Positions 50,246-59,917 are shown, numbered from the stretch's first letter. The stretch is DNA of 64,000 nucleotides from Paracoccus aerius (GCF_014656455.1 NZ_BNCL01000004.1:124001-188000); one strand, 5' to 3'. Notes: generated from the sequence alone by a model not told the origin. A program made the numbers and translations.

Positions 50246-51120
50246 GCAAGTTTCCCCATTCGGGCGATTTCCCAAAGCCCCCGCTGCGCCATGCCCGGCG
50301 GCGCGATCCGCGCCGCGATGCCCAGCACCGCGAAGGCCGTCTGATAGCGCAGCGCCAGATCGCCCCGCCCGATGATCGTGACCGAGCCACCGGCGTCCCG
50401 CGTGCCTTGCGCGACCTCGTCCCCGATCAGCAGGCCGGACAGGTAATCCGCGACCTGGTCCGGGGCCAGCCGGTCCATCAAGGCCAGCGTCCGGGCCGAG
50501 AAGATGCGCCCCAGCAGCGCCCCGTCCTGCCGTCCCGCCTCGACCCCCCGGCGGAAGGCATCCTCGCTGCCGGGCCCCGGCTGGATCAGCCGGCCCAGGA
50601 TGGTATGGTCGCGCAGCGCCCCGAAGACCTCGCCTGTCATGACCGTGCGAAAGCCGGTCAGCGCGCCACCCTCGGCCCGCGCCCATTTGCTGTGGGTGCC
50701 GGGCAGGACGAACAGCCCGTCCCCGCCTCCGCCCGACAGATGACCGATGATCTCGGTTTCCTCGCCGCGCATCACGTCGGGGGCGGGGCCGTCGGGGTCG
50801 CTGACCGCGCCGGTCACGAAGTGGATGCCCTCGTGCAGGGTCAGGTTCGCGGCCAGGGCCGCAGCATCAAGGGGCAGCGGCAGATAGGCCGTCTCGATCC
50901 AGCCGTTGCGGCTGGTGATCATCCCCGAGGCGATGACCGGAGCCGTTCCCAGCCAACTGCCGATCCGGTCCTGCATGGCCTGGCGGAACCCCCCGGGCAA
51001 ACCGGCCGCGGCAAGAATGCCCGGACCGTCGCCCACGCGGTCCAGCACCTCGCCACCCGCGCCCATCCGCCAGGCGCGGAACGAGGTGGTGCCCCAGTCG
51101 ATGCCGATCAGCGCCGTCAT
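50242..51120 (-). CDS. dgoK: 2-dehydro-3-deoxygalactonokinase
   Basis: 292-residue ATP-dependent kinase of De Ley-Doudoroff galactose degradation. IGIDWGTTSFRAWRM is the ATP phosphate 1 motif and VLPGTHSKWARAE the DgoK signature; GDEVAQGT is near the C-terminus. Coupled by 4-nt overlaps to galM and dgoA. No dgoD (galactonate dehydratase) is beside it. Confidence 0.92.
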   Translation of the reverse strand: MTALIGIDWGTTSFRAWRMGAGGEVLDRVGDGPGILAAAGLPGGFRQAMQDRIGSWLGTAPVIASGMITSRNGWIETAYLPLPLDAAALAANLTLHEGIHFVTGAVSDPDGPAPDVMRGEETEIIGHLSGGGGDGLFVLPGTHSKWARAEGGALTGFRTVMTGEVFGALRDHTILGRLIQPGPGSEDAFRRGVEAGRQDGALLGRIFSARTLALMDRLAPDQVADYLSGLLIGDEVAQGTRDAGGSVTIIGRGDLALRYQTAFAVLGIAARIAPPGMAQRGLWEIARMGKLA

Positions 51121-52088
51121 CGGCTGAACCGGTAGGCCGCGTGGTGGCGATAAACCTGGCCGGGCCGCAGGATCGCACCCGGATAGTCGGGGCGGTTCGG
51201 CGCGTCGGGCCAGCCCTGCGTTTCCAGGGCCACACCCGCGAACCGGTCATAGCTGCGGCCGTCCAGCCCCGAAAGCCCGCCGAAATGCACGCCATCATAG
51301 ACCTGCAATCCCGGCTGGTCCGTCTCGATCTGCATCCGGATGCCGCTTTGCCCGGTCAGGTCCGCGACCACGCGCGGGGCGGCCGGGCCATCGGACAGGC
51401 AGAAGTTGTGGTCGTATTCCCCCGGCACGATCTCTCGGGCCTGGCGGAAATCGAAGCGCGTGCCCTGGACGGGCGCCGTGCCCGGCAGCGGGATCAGGTC
51501 GTCGTCGACAGGCAGATAGCGGTCTGCCGCGACGCGCAGCCGGTGGTTGCGCACATCGCCCCCGCCGTCGAGGTTGAAGTAGCCGTGATGCGCCAGGTTG
51601 CAAGGCGTCGGCGCGTCGGCCTGGGCTTCGATGTCGAAGACCAGTCCGCCGTCGCGCAGGGTGATCCGGACGCGGATGGTCATGGCGCCGGGAAAGCCCA
51701 TGTCCCCGTCCGGCAGGGCCAGCGACAAGATGGCATTGTCGCTGCGGGCCTCCTCGACCTGCCACAGATGCCAGTTGGTCCCGCGCGATCCGCCGTGCAG
51801 CGTGTGGCGTTCCTTGAAGTTGGCGTCGGTCCGGTATTCCTGCCCGTCCAGGGTGAAGCGCGCACCACCGATGCGGTTGGCGAAGCGCCCGACGATCGCG
51901 CCCATGTAGATCCCGTCGCCCAGGTAATCCGCCGGATCCGGGCAACCCAGGACCAGAGAATGATCGACGCCGTCCATCCGCAGATCCTGCACCGTCGCGC
52001 CCAGCGTCAGCACCTGCGCCGTCAGCCCGCCCCCGGTCAGCGTCAGGCGGTCGACCTTGCGCCCGTCGGGCAGGCTCCAGCCGCTCAC
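51117..52088 (-). CDS. galM: Aldose 1-epimerase (mutarotase)
   Basis: 323-residue mutarotase interconverting alpha and beta sugars. HTLHGGSRGTNWHLW, catalytic His in NLAHHGYFNLDG, and the catalytic Glu in VALETQGWPDAPN. It would present the anomer required by the sugar 1-dehydrogenase of this operon. 4-nt overlaps on both sides. Confidence 0.92.
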   Translation of the reverse strand: MSGWSLPDGRKVDRLTLTGGGLTAQVLTLGATVQDLRMDGVDHSLVLGCPDPADYLGDGIYMGAIVGRFANRIGGARFTLDGQEYRTDANFKERHTLHGGSRGTNWHLWQVEEARSDNAILSLALPDGDMGFPGAMTIRVRITLRDGGLVFDIEAQADAPTPCNLAHHGYFNLDGGGDVRNHRLRVAADRYLPVDDDLIPLPGTAPVQGTRFDFRQAREIVPGEYDHNFCLSDGPAAPRVVADLTGQSGIRMQIETDQPGLQVYDGVHFGGLSGLDGRSYDRFAGVALETQGWPDAPNRPDYPGAILRPGQVYRHHAAYRFSR

Positions 52089-52930
52089 AGGATCACCCGG
52101 GGTTCGGGACGGCCGGTCAGGCCGGTCTGCACCACATAGGTCTTGCCCTGGGCCGGGTCGGGATCCTCGATCCCGTCAAAGGCGGTCGTCACCAGCAGGT
52201 CGGACAGGTCCGTGCCGCCGAAGGACGGACAGGATGATTGCCGCCCGTCCACGTCGAAACGATGGGTTTGCTGCCCTTGGGCGTCAAAGCGGACCACCGC
52301 CCCCTGCCCCCAGATCGCGCAGCAGAAACCGCCATCCGCGTCCGTGACCGCGCCATCGGGCGACCAGTCCTGCGCGGACAGGTCAAGGAACACCTGCGGC
52401 TCGCCCACAGGCCAGCCATCCCCGTCCAGCCCCTGCCGCCAAACGATGCTGCGGTCGGTGTCCGAATAATGCACGGTCGCCCCATCGGGCGAGAAGCAGA
52501 TCGCGTTCGGGATGGTGATGGGGTCCACCAGCCTGCGCACCTCGCCCCGGTAGAAGCGATAGATCGCGCCAAGGCCCGGCTCGCCGTTCCGGCCCATCGT
52601 GCTGAACCAGAAGCCGCCCTGCGGGTCCGCGCGGCCGTCGTTGGACCGGGTGGCGGGATTGTCCGCCTCGACCGCCGCGACATCAGTCAAGGCTCCGTCG
52701 GCCAGCGACAGGATCGCCAGACCCGTTTCCGTGGCGATCAGCAGCCGGTCCCGGTCGATCCAGCCCGCGGCCGAGGCCATGCGGTCAAAGCGCCATTCCA
52801 GCGGCGATCCGTCCGCCTGCTGCGACAAGAGCCGCTTGCCCTTGATGTCGAACCAGAAGAACTGCTGGCGCTCGGGGTGCCAGAAGGCCCCCTCGCCCAA
52901 CTGGCATTGGCGGTTGTCGTGGATCATCAT
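52085..52930 (-). CDS. SMP-30/gluconolactonase-family sugar lactonase
   Basis: 281-residue six-bladed propeller lactonase. Metal ligands are Glu in LGEGAFWHPE, Asn in TRSNDGRADPQGGFWFSTMG, PNAICFSPDG and Asp in WSPDGAVTDADG. Opens the lactone formed by the dehydrogenase (arabinono- or galactonolactone). Two ATGs are adjacent; the first forms an ATGA overlap with the permease stop. Confidence 0.9.
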   Translation of the reverse strand: MMIHDNRQCQLGEGAFWHPERQQFFWFDIKGKRLLSQQADGSPLEWRFDRMASAAGWIDRDRLLIATETGLAILSLADGALTDVAAVEADNPATRSNDGRADPQGGFWFSTMGRNGEPGLGAIYRFYRGEVRRLVDPITIPNAICFSPDGATVHYSDTDRSIVWRQGLDGDGWPVGEPQVFLDLSAQDWSPDGAVTDADGGFCCAIWGQGAVVRFDAQGQQTHRFDVDGRQSSCPSFGGTDLSDLLVTTAFDGIEDPDPAQGKTYVVQTGLTGRPEPRVIL

Positions 52931-53910
52931 GTTCCCCTTGTGGCTTCCTGGGCCAGCCGCATCTGCGACAGTTTCAGCAGGCCCTTTTGCAGCAGGATGA
53001 AGGCCAGCAGAAGGATCCCGATGACGATCTTGGTCCACCAGGACGACAGGCTGCCGTCGAAGACGATATAGGTCTGGATCAGGCCCATCGTCAGCACGCC
53101 CACGAAGGTCCCGAACATATAGCCCGCGCCCCCCGTCAGCAGCGTCCCGCCGATGACCACGGCGGCAATGGCCGTCAGTTCCGTTCCCACCGTCGCCAGC
53201 GAATAGCCCGATCCGGTATAGACCGAGAAGACGATGCCCGACAGTCCCGCCATCGCCCCCGAAAAGGCATAGACCAGCACGGTCGTGCGCCCTTGCCGGA
53301 CGCCCATCAGCCGCGCCGCGGCCTCGCCCCCGCCCAGGGCATAGACGGAGGCGCCGAAGCGGGTCTTGTGGGCGACGATCATGCCAAGAACGAAGGTCAG
53401 GACCATCAGCACGCCGATCAGCGTCAGCCGCCCCTTGCCGGGCATCAGCCAGTACGCACCCTGCAGCGCCTGATAAAAGGGATGCTGGATCGGCACGGAA
53501 TCGATGGACAGGATATAGGCCGCACCGCGTGCCAGGAACATGCCCGCAAGCGTGACGATGAAGGCGGGCATGGCCAGCCGGTCGATCAGGAATCCCATGC
53601 CCGCGCCGAAGGCGGTGGTCAGCATCAGCAGCAGGGCAAAGACCGCCAGCGGATGCAGCCCGGTATCGCGCAGCAGGACCGCGATGAAGACCCCGGAAAA
53701 GGCGATGACCGATCCGACGGACAGGTCGATGCCGCCGGAAAGGATCACCAGCGTCATGCCGACCGCGACGATGCCCAGATAGGCGTTGTCGGTCAGCAGG
53801 TTTCCGACGACCCGCGTGGACAGGATGTTGGGGAACTGCAGCCAGAAGACCAGATAGGCCAGCAGGAAGATCCCGATGGTGACATAAAGCGGCAGCGCGC
53901 GGGTGTTCAT
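52927..53910 (-). CDS. yjfF: Sugar ABC transporter permease (YjfF-like)
   Basis: 327-residue membrane protein with about nine helices. [24 protein letters not shown] and AAVVIGGTLLTGGAG are the BPD-transp-2 family signatures. In E. coli YtfT and YjfF pair with YtfR and YtfQ for galactofuranose. Coupled to ytfT by 4 nt. Confidence 0.9.
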   Translation of the reverse strand: MNTRALPLYVTIGIFLLAYLVFWLQFPNILSTRVVGNLLTDNAYLGIVAVGMTLVILSGGIDLSVGSVIAFSGVFIAVLLRDTGLHPLAVFALLLMLTTAFGAGMGFLIDRLAMPAFIVTLAGMFLARGAAYILSIDSVPIQHPFYQALQGAYWLMPGKGRLTLIGVLMVLTFVLGMIVAHKTRFGASVYALGGGEAAARLMGVRQGRTTVLVYAFSGAMAGLSGIVFSVYTGSGYSLATVGTELTAIAAVVIGGTLLTGGAGYMFGTFVGVLTMGLIQTYIVFDGSLSSWWTKIVIGILLLAFILLQKGLLKLSQMRLAQEATRGT

Positions 53911-54923
53911 GCCTGCCTCCGAAGCGTGGCGTCGCGGCTTGCGCGGTGGCTGTCGCGCCACAGGCGCCATTCGGCGCTGATGCGGGGCGATTGCAGGACC
54001 AGGATCACCAGCACCAGCCCGGCCTTGATGATGAGGTTGTATTCCGACGGAAAGCCGATCAGCCGGATGCCGATGCTGATGGTGGTGATGATCAGCGCCC
54101 CGATGATCGAGGCCGCGATGGAGAAGCGCCCGCCCAGCAGCGAATTGCCCCCGATCACCACGGCCAGGATCGCGTCCAGTTCCAGCCACAGCCCGGCATT
54201 GTTGGCATCCGCGCCGCGGATGTCGGCTGTCACGATCAGCCCCGCCAAGGCCGCGCAAAGGCCGGATGCCACATAGACCGCGATCAGCAGGACGGTCGCA
54301 TTCACCCCGGCCAGGGTGCTGGCGCGGCGGTTAACGCCGATCGCCTCGACCAGCAGGCCAAGGGCGGTGCGGCGCATCAGGGCTGCGGCGGCAATCGCGG
54401 TGGCGATCCAGATCCAGGTGGGCACCGGCAGGCCCAGCACCACCCCCGACCCGATCCAGCCGAAGCCCGGATCGGTGAAGGTCAGGATGCGCCCTTCGGT
54501 GATCAACTGGGCGACGCCGCGCCCCATGGTCATCAGGATCAGCGTGGCGACAAAGGGCTGGATGCCCACCACCGCCACAAGCGTGCCGTTCCAAAGCCCG
54601 GCAAGCGCACCGGCGCCCAGGGCCAGCAGCAGCGCGGCCGGCAGCCCCCAGCCCGAGGCCACGGCGGATGCCGCGACCGCGCCGCAGATCGCCATGATCG
54701 TGCCGACCGACAGGTCGATCCCGCGCGTGGCGATCACCAGCGTCATGCCGACCGCCAGCAGGGCCACGGGCGCAGCGCGCTTCAGCACGTCGATGACCGG
54801 CCCGACCAGCCGGCCGTCGTTCATCTGGATGTCGAGAAAGCCCGGATAGAAGGCCGTCACCACCGCCACCAGGGCGGCCAGGGCCATCAGTTGCGGGGCA
54901 AGGCGTTTCAGCAGCTCCGTCAT
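53907..54923 (-). CDS. ytfT: Sugar ABC transporter permease (YtfT-like)
   Basis: 338-residue membrane permease of the same family as its neighbour; VGMTLVIATRGIDLSVGTIMAICGA and LAVVIGGNSLLGGR are visible. Together with YjfF it likely makes a heterodimeric channel. Overlaps ytfR and yjfF. Confidence 0.9.
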   Translation of the reverse strand: MTELLKRLAPQLMALAALVAVVTAFYPGFLDIQMNDGRLVGPVIDVLKRAAPVALLAVGMTLVIATRGIDLSVGTIMAICGAVAASAVASGWGLPAALLLALGAGALAGLWNGTLVAVVGIQPFVATLILMTMGRGVAQLITEGRILTFTDPGFGWIGSGVVLGLPVPTWIWIATAIAAAALMRRTALGLLVEAIGVNRRASTLAGVNATVLLIAVYVASGLCAALAGLIVTADIRGADANNAGLWLELDAILAVVIGGNSLLGGRFSIAASIIGALIITTISIGIRLIGFPSEYNLIIKAGLVLVILVLQSPRISAEWRLWRDSHRASRDATLRRQA

Positions 54924-56410
54924 GCGGCCTCCGTGGCGGCAATGGCCTGCATGATGCGGCCGGGGGCGATCTCGTCGCCCGTCAGTTCGGCGACATGGCG
55001 GCGGTCGCGCAGCACGATCACGCGGTCGGACACGGCGATCAGTTCATCGATCTCGCTGCTGATGACCAAAAGCGACATGCCCTGGTCCACCAGCTGATGG
55101 ATCAGGCGGACGATCTCGGCATGGGCGCCCACGTCGATGCCGCGGGTCGGTTCGTCCAGGATCAGGAAGCGCGGGTTCATCGCCAGCCAGCGGGCCAGCA
55201 CGACCTTTTGCTGGTTGCCCCCCGACAGTTCGCCGATGCGCTTTTCCCGGCCCGAGGTGCGGATGTCCAGCCGCTTGATGTAATCGTCGGCCAGCCGGTT
55301 CTGTTCGGCGCGCGGGATGGGCCGCGCCCAACCGCGCCTGGCTTGAAGGCCCAGGATGATGTTCTCTCGGATGGACAGGTCGGCCACGATGCCGTCGGTC
55401 TTTCGTTCCTCGGGGACGAAGCCGAAGCCTGCCGCGATGGCGCTGCGGGGGCTGCGCAGGTCCAGCGGCCCCTGCTGGTCGGTTGCGGTGCCGGAATGGG
55501 CGTTGCGCAACCCGAACAGCAGTTCGGCGGATTCGGTGCGCCCCGACCCCAGAAGGCCCGCCAGGCCCACGACCTCGCCCTGACCGACTGCCAGGTCGAA
55601 GGGTTCGATGGTGCCGCGCCGCCCCAGGCCGCTGAAATCCAGCATCGGCGGGCGGGGACCGCGCGCGATCGCCTCGTGCGCGGTGGCATCCTCCAGTTCC
55701 CGGCCCAGCATGTGTTCGATCAGGCGCACGCGGTCCAGGCTGGCGGTGTCGGCGGTCACGATCTTGCGGCCGTTGCGCAGCACGGTCACCCGATCGGTCA
55801 GCTCGAAGACCTGATCCAGGAAATGCGACACGAAGACGATCCCGAGGCCGCGTTCGCGCAAGGACCGCACCACGTCGAAGACCATCCGCACCTCGGCCGC
55901 GTCAAGGCTGGCGGTGGGTTCGTCCAGGATCAGCACCTTGCCTGACAGGGCGACGGCGCGGGCAATGGCGATGATCTGCTGGATCGCCACCGAATAGGTG
56001 CCCAGGTCGCGGTCCACGTCCAGATCCAGGCCGTATTGCGCCAGCATCGCGCGGGCCTGCCTGCGCATCGCCCGGCCGTCGATCAGGCCGAAGCGACGCG
56101 GCTCGCGGCCGAACATCAGGTTCTGCGCCACGGTCAGGTTCGCCAGCAGGTTCACTTCCTGATAGACGGTGCCGATGCCCAGTTCCTGCGCATGGGCGGT
56201 GGACCGGGGATCGATCTCGGTCCCGTCCAGCAGGACGGTGCCCCCATCGCGGCGATAGGCGCCGGTCAGGCACTTGATCAGCGTGGACTTGCCGGCGCCG
56301 TTTTCGCCCAGAAGGGCATGAACCTCGCCCGCGCGGAGGTCGAAATCGACCTCGTCAAGCGCAAGCGTGCCGGGAAAGGTCTTGGACAGGGACCGGATGG
56401 TCAGCAGCAT
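54920..56410 (-). CDS. ytfR: Sugar ABC transporter ATP-binding protein, two-domain (YtfR-like)
   Basis: 496-residue protein with two fused ABC domains. Domain 1 has Walker A LLGENGAGKST, Walker B VLILDEPTASLD and the switch HIS in VFVSH. Domain 2 has a degenerate Walker A (GLLGSGRTES) but an intact LSGGNQQKVVLARWL signature and LILDEPTRGID. This asymmetry is normal for the CUT2 class. Starts after a strong hairpin following ytfQ. Confidence 0.92.
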   Translation of the reverse strand: MLLTIRSLSKTFPGTLALDEVDFDLRAGEVHALLGENGAGKSTLIKCLTGAYRRDGGTVLLDGTEIDPRSTAHAQELGIGTVYQEVNLLANLTVAQNLMFGREPRRFGLIDGRAMRRQARAMLAQYGLDLDVDRDLGTYSVAIQQIIAIARAVALSGKVLILDEPTASLDAAEVRMVFDVVRSLRERGLGIVFVSHFLDQVFELTDRVTVLRNGRKIVTADTASLDRVRLIEHMLGRELEDATAHEAIARGPRPPMLDFSGLGRRGTIEPFDLAVGQGEVVGLAGLLGSGRTESAELLFGLRNAHSGTATDQQGPLDLRSPRSAIAAGFGFVPEERKTDGIVADLSIRENIILGLQARRGWARPIPRAEQNRLADDYIKRLDIRTSGREKRIGELSGGNQQKVVLARWLAMNPRFLILDEPTRGIDVGAHAEIVRLIHQLVDQGMSLLVISSEIDELIAVSDRVIVLRDRRHVAELTGDEIAPGRIMQAIAATEAA

Positions 56411-56432
56411 GACGCCTCCCTTCGGGATGGAT

Positions 56433-56456
56433 GCCGGGCCACGGGGGCGGCCCGGC
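56433..56456 (-). terminator. Intra-operon hairpin between ytfQ and ytfR
   Basis: GCCGGGCC-N8-GGCCCGGC, a perfect 8-bp stem in the 55-nt gap after ytfQ, without a T-run. Hairpins at this place usually stabilise binding-protein mRNA and reduce read-through, so the receptor is made in excess. Confidence 0.7.
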
Positions 56457-56465
56457 GAAAGGGCG

Positions 56466-57425
56466 TCAGTAGCCCAGGCCCTTGCGGCGCTCGTATTCGC
56501 CCGCTGGATCGTCAGCCTGGGTGAACAGCTTCGATTCGGTCTGGATGAACTTCGGCGGCATCGTGCCATCGGCCCAATAGGCTTCAAGCGCGTCAAAGGC
56601 GGGACCGGCCATGTTGGGCGTCAATTCGACCGTTGCATTGGCCTCTCCGTCGGCCATGGCCTTGAAGATGTCCGGAACGGCGTCGATGGACACGACAAGG
56701 ATGTCCTCGCCGGGCTTCAGTCCGGCTTCCTTGATGGCCTGGATCGCGCCGACCGCCATGTCGTCGTTATGGGCGTAAAGCGCGCAGATGTCGCGGCCGC
56801 CGTTTTCGGCCTGGATGAAGCTTTCCATCACTTCCTTGCCCAGGGCGCGGGTGAAGTCGCCGGTCTGGCTGCGGACGATGGACAGGTTGGCGTGGTCCTT
56901 GATTGCGTTTTCGAAGCCGGTCTTGCGGTCGATGGCGGGGCTTGATCCGGTGGTGCCCTGCAATTCGACGATGGGGCATTCGCGGTCGCCGACCTCGTTC
57001 ACCAGCCATTCGCCGGCGACTTCGCCTTCATGGACCAGGTTCGAGCCCACGGCGGTCAGGTAGAGGTCCTCGGAACTGTCCACCTGCCGGTCCAGCAGGA
57101 CCACCGGGATCTCGGCCTCCTTGGCTTCCTGCAGGACCGAATCCCAGCCGGTGGCCACGACCGGGGCCAGCAGGATGGCGTCCACGCCCTGGGCCACGAA
57201 GGACCGGATCGCGGCGATCTGGTTTTCCTGCTTCTGCTGCGCATCCGAGAATTGCAGCTGGATGCCGCGTTCCTCGGCCTGCTGCCGGGTCAGCGTGGTT
57301 TCGGCCGCCCGCCAGCCGGATTCCGATCCGATCTGCGAGAAGCCGACCGTTTCGCCTTCGGCGAAGGCGCCGGTGGCCGAGACGGCCAGGAATGCTGCTG
57401 TGCCCAGCAGGGTCTTGATGGTCAT
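56466..57425 (-). CDS. ytfQ: Sugar ABC transporter substrate-binding protein (YtfQ-like)
   Basis: 319-residue periplasmic receptor. Signal peptide MTIKTLLGTAAFLAVSATGAFA; type I periplasmic-binding fold with VGFSQIGSESGWR, ILLAPVVATGWD, ALYAHNDDMAVGAIQAI and VELTPNMAGPAFD. Similar to E. coli YtfQ (galactofuranose) and arabinose/galactose receptors. GGAGG lies before ATG. In this operon the ligand is likely arabinose or galactose. Confidence 0.9.
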   Translation of the reverse strand: MTIKTLLGTAAFLAVSATGAFAEGETVGFSQIGSESGWRAAETTLTRQQAEERGIQLQFSDAQQKQENQIAAIRSFVAQGVDAILLAPVVATGWDSVLQEAKEAEIPVVLLDRQVDSSEDLYLTAVGSNLVHEGEVAGEWLVNEVGDRECPIVELQGTTGSSPAIDRKTGFENAIKDHANLSIVRSQTGDFTRALGKEVMESFIQAENGGRDICALYAHNDDMAVGAIQAIKEAGLKPGEDILVVSIDAVPDIFKAMADGEANATVELTPNMAGPAFDALEAYWADGTMPPKFIQTESKLFTQADDPAGEYERRKGLGY

Positions 57426-57480
57426 GGTTTTCCTCCCTCTTGAAATCGCCCGGTCTCCTGCCGGGCAATGGTTACGGGGC

Positions 57481-58995
57481 CTAGAGGCCCCGCAAATCCT
57501 CGGGCAACAGCGCCTCGGGGATGTTCTGGTAGCTGACCGGGCGCAGGAAACGGCGGATTGCCATGGTCCCCACGCTGGTCGCGCCGAAATTGGTCGATGC
57601 CGGATAAGGGCCGCCGTGGACCATCGCGTCCGCGACCTCGACCCCGGTGGGCCAGCCATTGGCCAGGATCCGGCCCGCCTTCTGTTCCAGGATCGGCATC
57701 AGCCGCCGCGCCAGGTCGGTGTCGCCGTCATCCATGTGCAGCGTGGCGGTCAACTGACCTTCCATCGCCAGGGCCACGTCCAGCATCTGCTGGTCGTCGG
57801 ACACGGTGACGATGATTCCCAGCGGGCCGAACACCTCCTCGGCCAGGGTGTTGTCGCGCAGGAATTCCTCGGCCGTGGTCTTGTAGATCGACGGCAGGGC
57901 GTTGCGGCCCTCGCTGACCCCCTCGAAGATCGGCGTGGCGATCCCGGCGGCGCGATTGGCGCCCGCACGATAGGCCTCGGCGATGCCGTCGGTCAGCATG
58001 ATCTGCGGTGCCGACTTGGCCACGATGTCGCCTGCCGCCTTGGCAAAGGCGTCGGCCAGCACGCCCTTGGGCATCACAAGCAGGCCGGGATTGGTGCAGA
58101 ACTGGCCCGCACCCATGGTCAGGCTGCCCGACCAGCCCTCGGCCAGCTTGGCGCCGCGCGCGGCAAGCGCATGGGGCAGGACGAAGCCGGGGTTGATGCT
58201 GCCCAATTCGCCGAAGAAGGGGATCGGCTCGTGCCGGGCGGCGCAGAGGTCGAACAGGGCGCGGCCGCCGCGCAGGCTGCCGGTGAAGCCCACGGCCTTG
58301 ATCAGCGGGTGCTGCACAAGTGCCGCGCCGACCGCATGGCTGTCGCCGTGGATGAAGCTGAACACGCCTGCCGGCATTCCGGTCTCCTGGATCGCGGCAT
58401 GGATGGCGTCGGCCACGATTTCCCCGGTGCCGGGATGGGCGGGATGCCCCTTGACGACGACCGGGCAGCCCGCGGCCAGCGCCGAGGCCGTGTCGCCGCC
58501 CGCGGTCGAGAAGGCCAGCGGGAAGTTCGAGGCGCCGAAGACCGCGACCGGGCCGATGGGCCGCTGCATCAGGCGCAGGTCGGGACGCGGCAGGGGCTGG
58601 CGGTCGGGCAGCGCCGGATCGACGCGGCGGTCGAGGTAGTCGCCCTTGCGGATATGGTCCGCGAACAGCCGCAACTGGCCGGTCGTGCGGCCGCGTTCGC
58701 CCTGAAGCCGCCCCTCGGGGAGGCCGGTTTCCGCCGTGCCGATGGCGGTAATGGCCTCGGCCCGCGCCTCGATCTGGTCGGCGATGGCTTCAAGAAAGCG
58801 CGCCCGCTCCTCGCGGCTGGTCGCCGAATAGGCGAGAAAGGCTTCCTCGGCCGCCTGGACGGCGCGGTCGACCAGATCCACGGTTCCCGCGCTGAATTCA
58901 TGAACAGGGCCGTGGGCGGGCGAGGATCGGAAGGTTCCCTCTCCCGTCAGCCATTCGCCTGCGATCAGATGTTTGCCGTGGGGGGTGAAGGTCAT
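57481..58995 (-). CDS. 2,5-dioxovalerate (alpha-ketoglutarate semialdehyde) dehydrogenase
   Basis: 504-residue aldehyde dehydrogenase giving 2-oxoglutarate, last step of the oxidative pentose route. Catalytic Glu is in FFGELGSINPGF and Cys in GAGQFCTNPGLL; VFGASNFPLAFSTAGGD is the NAD(P) region. The GAGQFCTNPG form and length indicate the KGSADH subgroup. GAGGATA lies just before the ATG. 10 nt from the dehydrogenase gene. Confidence 0.92.
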   Translation of the reverse strand: MTFTPHGKHLIAGEWLTGEGTFRSSPAHGPVHEFSAGTVDLVDRAVQAAEEAFLAYSATSREERARFLEAIADQIEARAEAITAIGTAETGLPEGRLQGERGRTTGQLRLFADHIRKGDYLDRRVDPALPDRQPLPRPDLRLMQRPIGPVAVFGASNFPLAFSTAGGDTASALAAGCPVVVKGHPAHPGTGEIVADAIHAAIQETGMPAGVFSFIHGDSHAVGAALVQHPLIKAVGFTGSLRGGRALFDLCAARHEPIPFFGELGSINPGFVLPHALAARGAKLAEGWSGSLTMGAGQFCTNPGLLVMPKGVLADAFAKAAGDIVAKSAPQIMLTDGIAEAYRAGANRAAGIATPIFEGVSEGRNALPSIYKTTAEEFLRDNTLAEEVFGPLGIIVTVSDDQQMLDVALAMEGQLTATLHMDDGDTDLARRLMPILEQKAGRILANGWPTGVEVADAMVHGGPYPASTNFGATSVGTMAIRRFLRPVSYQNIPEALLPEDLRGL

Positions 58996-59005
58996 TGCAT
59001 TATCC

Positions 59006-59917
59006 TCAGAATTGGAAGTCCGCGACGGTATTCCGCCGCCCGAGGGTGAAGGCATCGGCCACAAGGACCATGGGCGCAAGGTCCGCGTCCGATTTTCCTT
59101 CGCCTACCAGCTTTGCCATCCGTGCATAAAGCGCGGGGTATTCGCCCATGATGTCGTCGGCGCCCTGCACATGCCGGCCGTCGATTTCCAGCCGGTTGCC
59201 GCCCATGCGCAGCGCCATCTGCCCGGCATCCGTTTGGAACTCCATGTCCCAGGTCTGCGGGCCTTCCTGGCGGAAGTCGAAGTCGGCGCCGACCCCCTGG
59301 CTGAACTGCAACCGCGCGGCGATTGGGGCCTGGCGGTTGGCCGGGAAGTCCAGGTCGGCGGACAGCAGGCGCACCGGCTGGGGCAGGATGGCGGTCAGGA
59401 TCGACAAGGCGTTGATCCCCGGATCGAAGACACCCATGCCGCCTGCCTCGAAAATCCAGTCCTGGCCGGGATGCCACTTGCGCACGTCCTCGCGCCAGAT
59501 GATCCGGCCTTCGTGGACGGTCTTGCCCGCCAGCCAGTCGCGCGCGGCAGCCACGGCCATCGCCATGCGCGAATGCCAGGTGGCATAGATCGTGACGCCC
59601 TGCCGTTCAGCCAGGTCGCACAGCGCGTGAACCTCGGCCAGGGTGGCGCCGGGGGGCTTTTCCAGCATCAGGTGGCGGCCCGCGCGCAGCACGGCCTGCG
59701 CCGCCTCGAACCGCGGCACGGGCGGCAGGCACAGGCTGACCACCGGGATGTCGGGCCGCGCCTCCAGCATGGCGTCGATGTCCGTGAAGGCCTCGACGCC
59801 ATCGACCGTGCCCTTCCGGCTGACGGTCGCGGCCAGATCCCAGTCCGGGCTGGCATTCAGCGCCGGCACATGCTGGTCCAGCGCGATCTTCCCGATGCCG
59901 ACCAACGCGATCTTCAT
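59006..59917 (-). CDS. L-arabinose/D-galactose 1-dehydrogenase (Gfo/Idh/MocA family)
   Basis: 303-residue NAD(P) dehydrogenase oxidising the sugar anomeric carbon to lactone. ALVGIGKIALDQHVPAL is the Rossmann start, LMLEKPPGATLAEV the EKP motif, and WREDVRKWHPGQDWIFEAGGMGVFDPGINALSIL (residues about 140-173) the substrate region. Matches the arabinose/galactose dehydrogenases of Azospirillum and rhizobia, which use both sugars. Overlaps the dehydratase by 1 nt. Confidence 0.9.
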   Translation of the reverse strand: MKIALVGIGKIALDQHVPALNASPDWDLAATVSRKGTVDGVEAFTDIDAMLEARPDIPVVSLCLPPVPRFEAAQAVLRAGRHLMLEKPPGATLAEVHALCDLAERQGVTIYATWHSRMAMAVAAARDWLAGKTVHEGRIIWREDVRKWHPGQDWIFEAGGMGVFDPGINALSILTAILPQPVRLLSADLDFPANRQAPIAARLQFSQGVGADFDFRQEGPQTWDMEFQTDAGQMALRMGGNRLEIDGRHVQGADDIMGEYPALYARMAKLVGEGKSDADLAPMVLVADAFTLGRRNTVADFQF

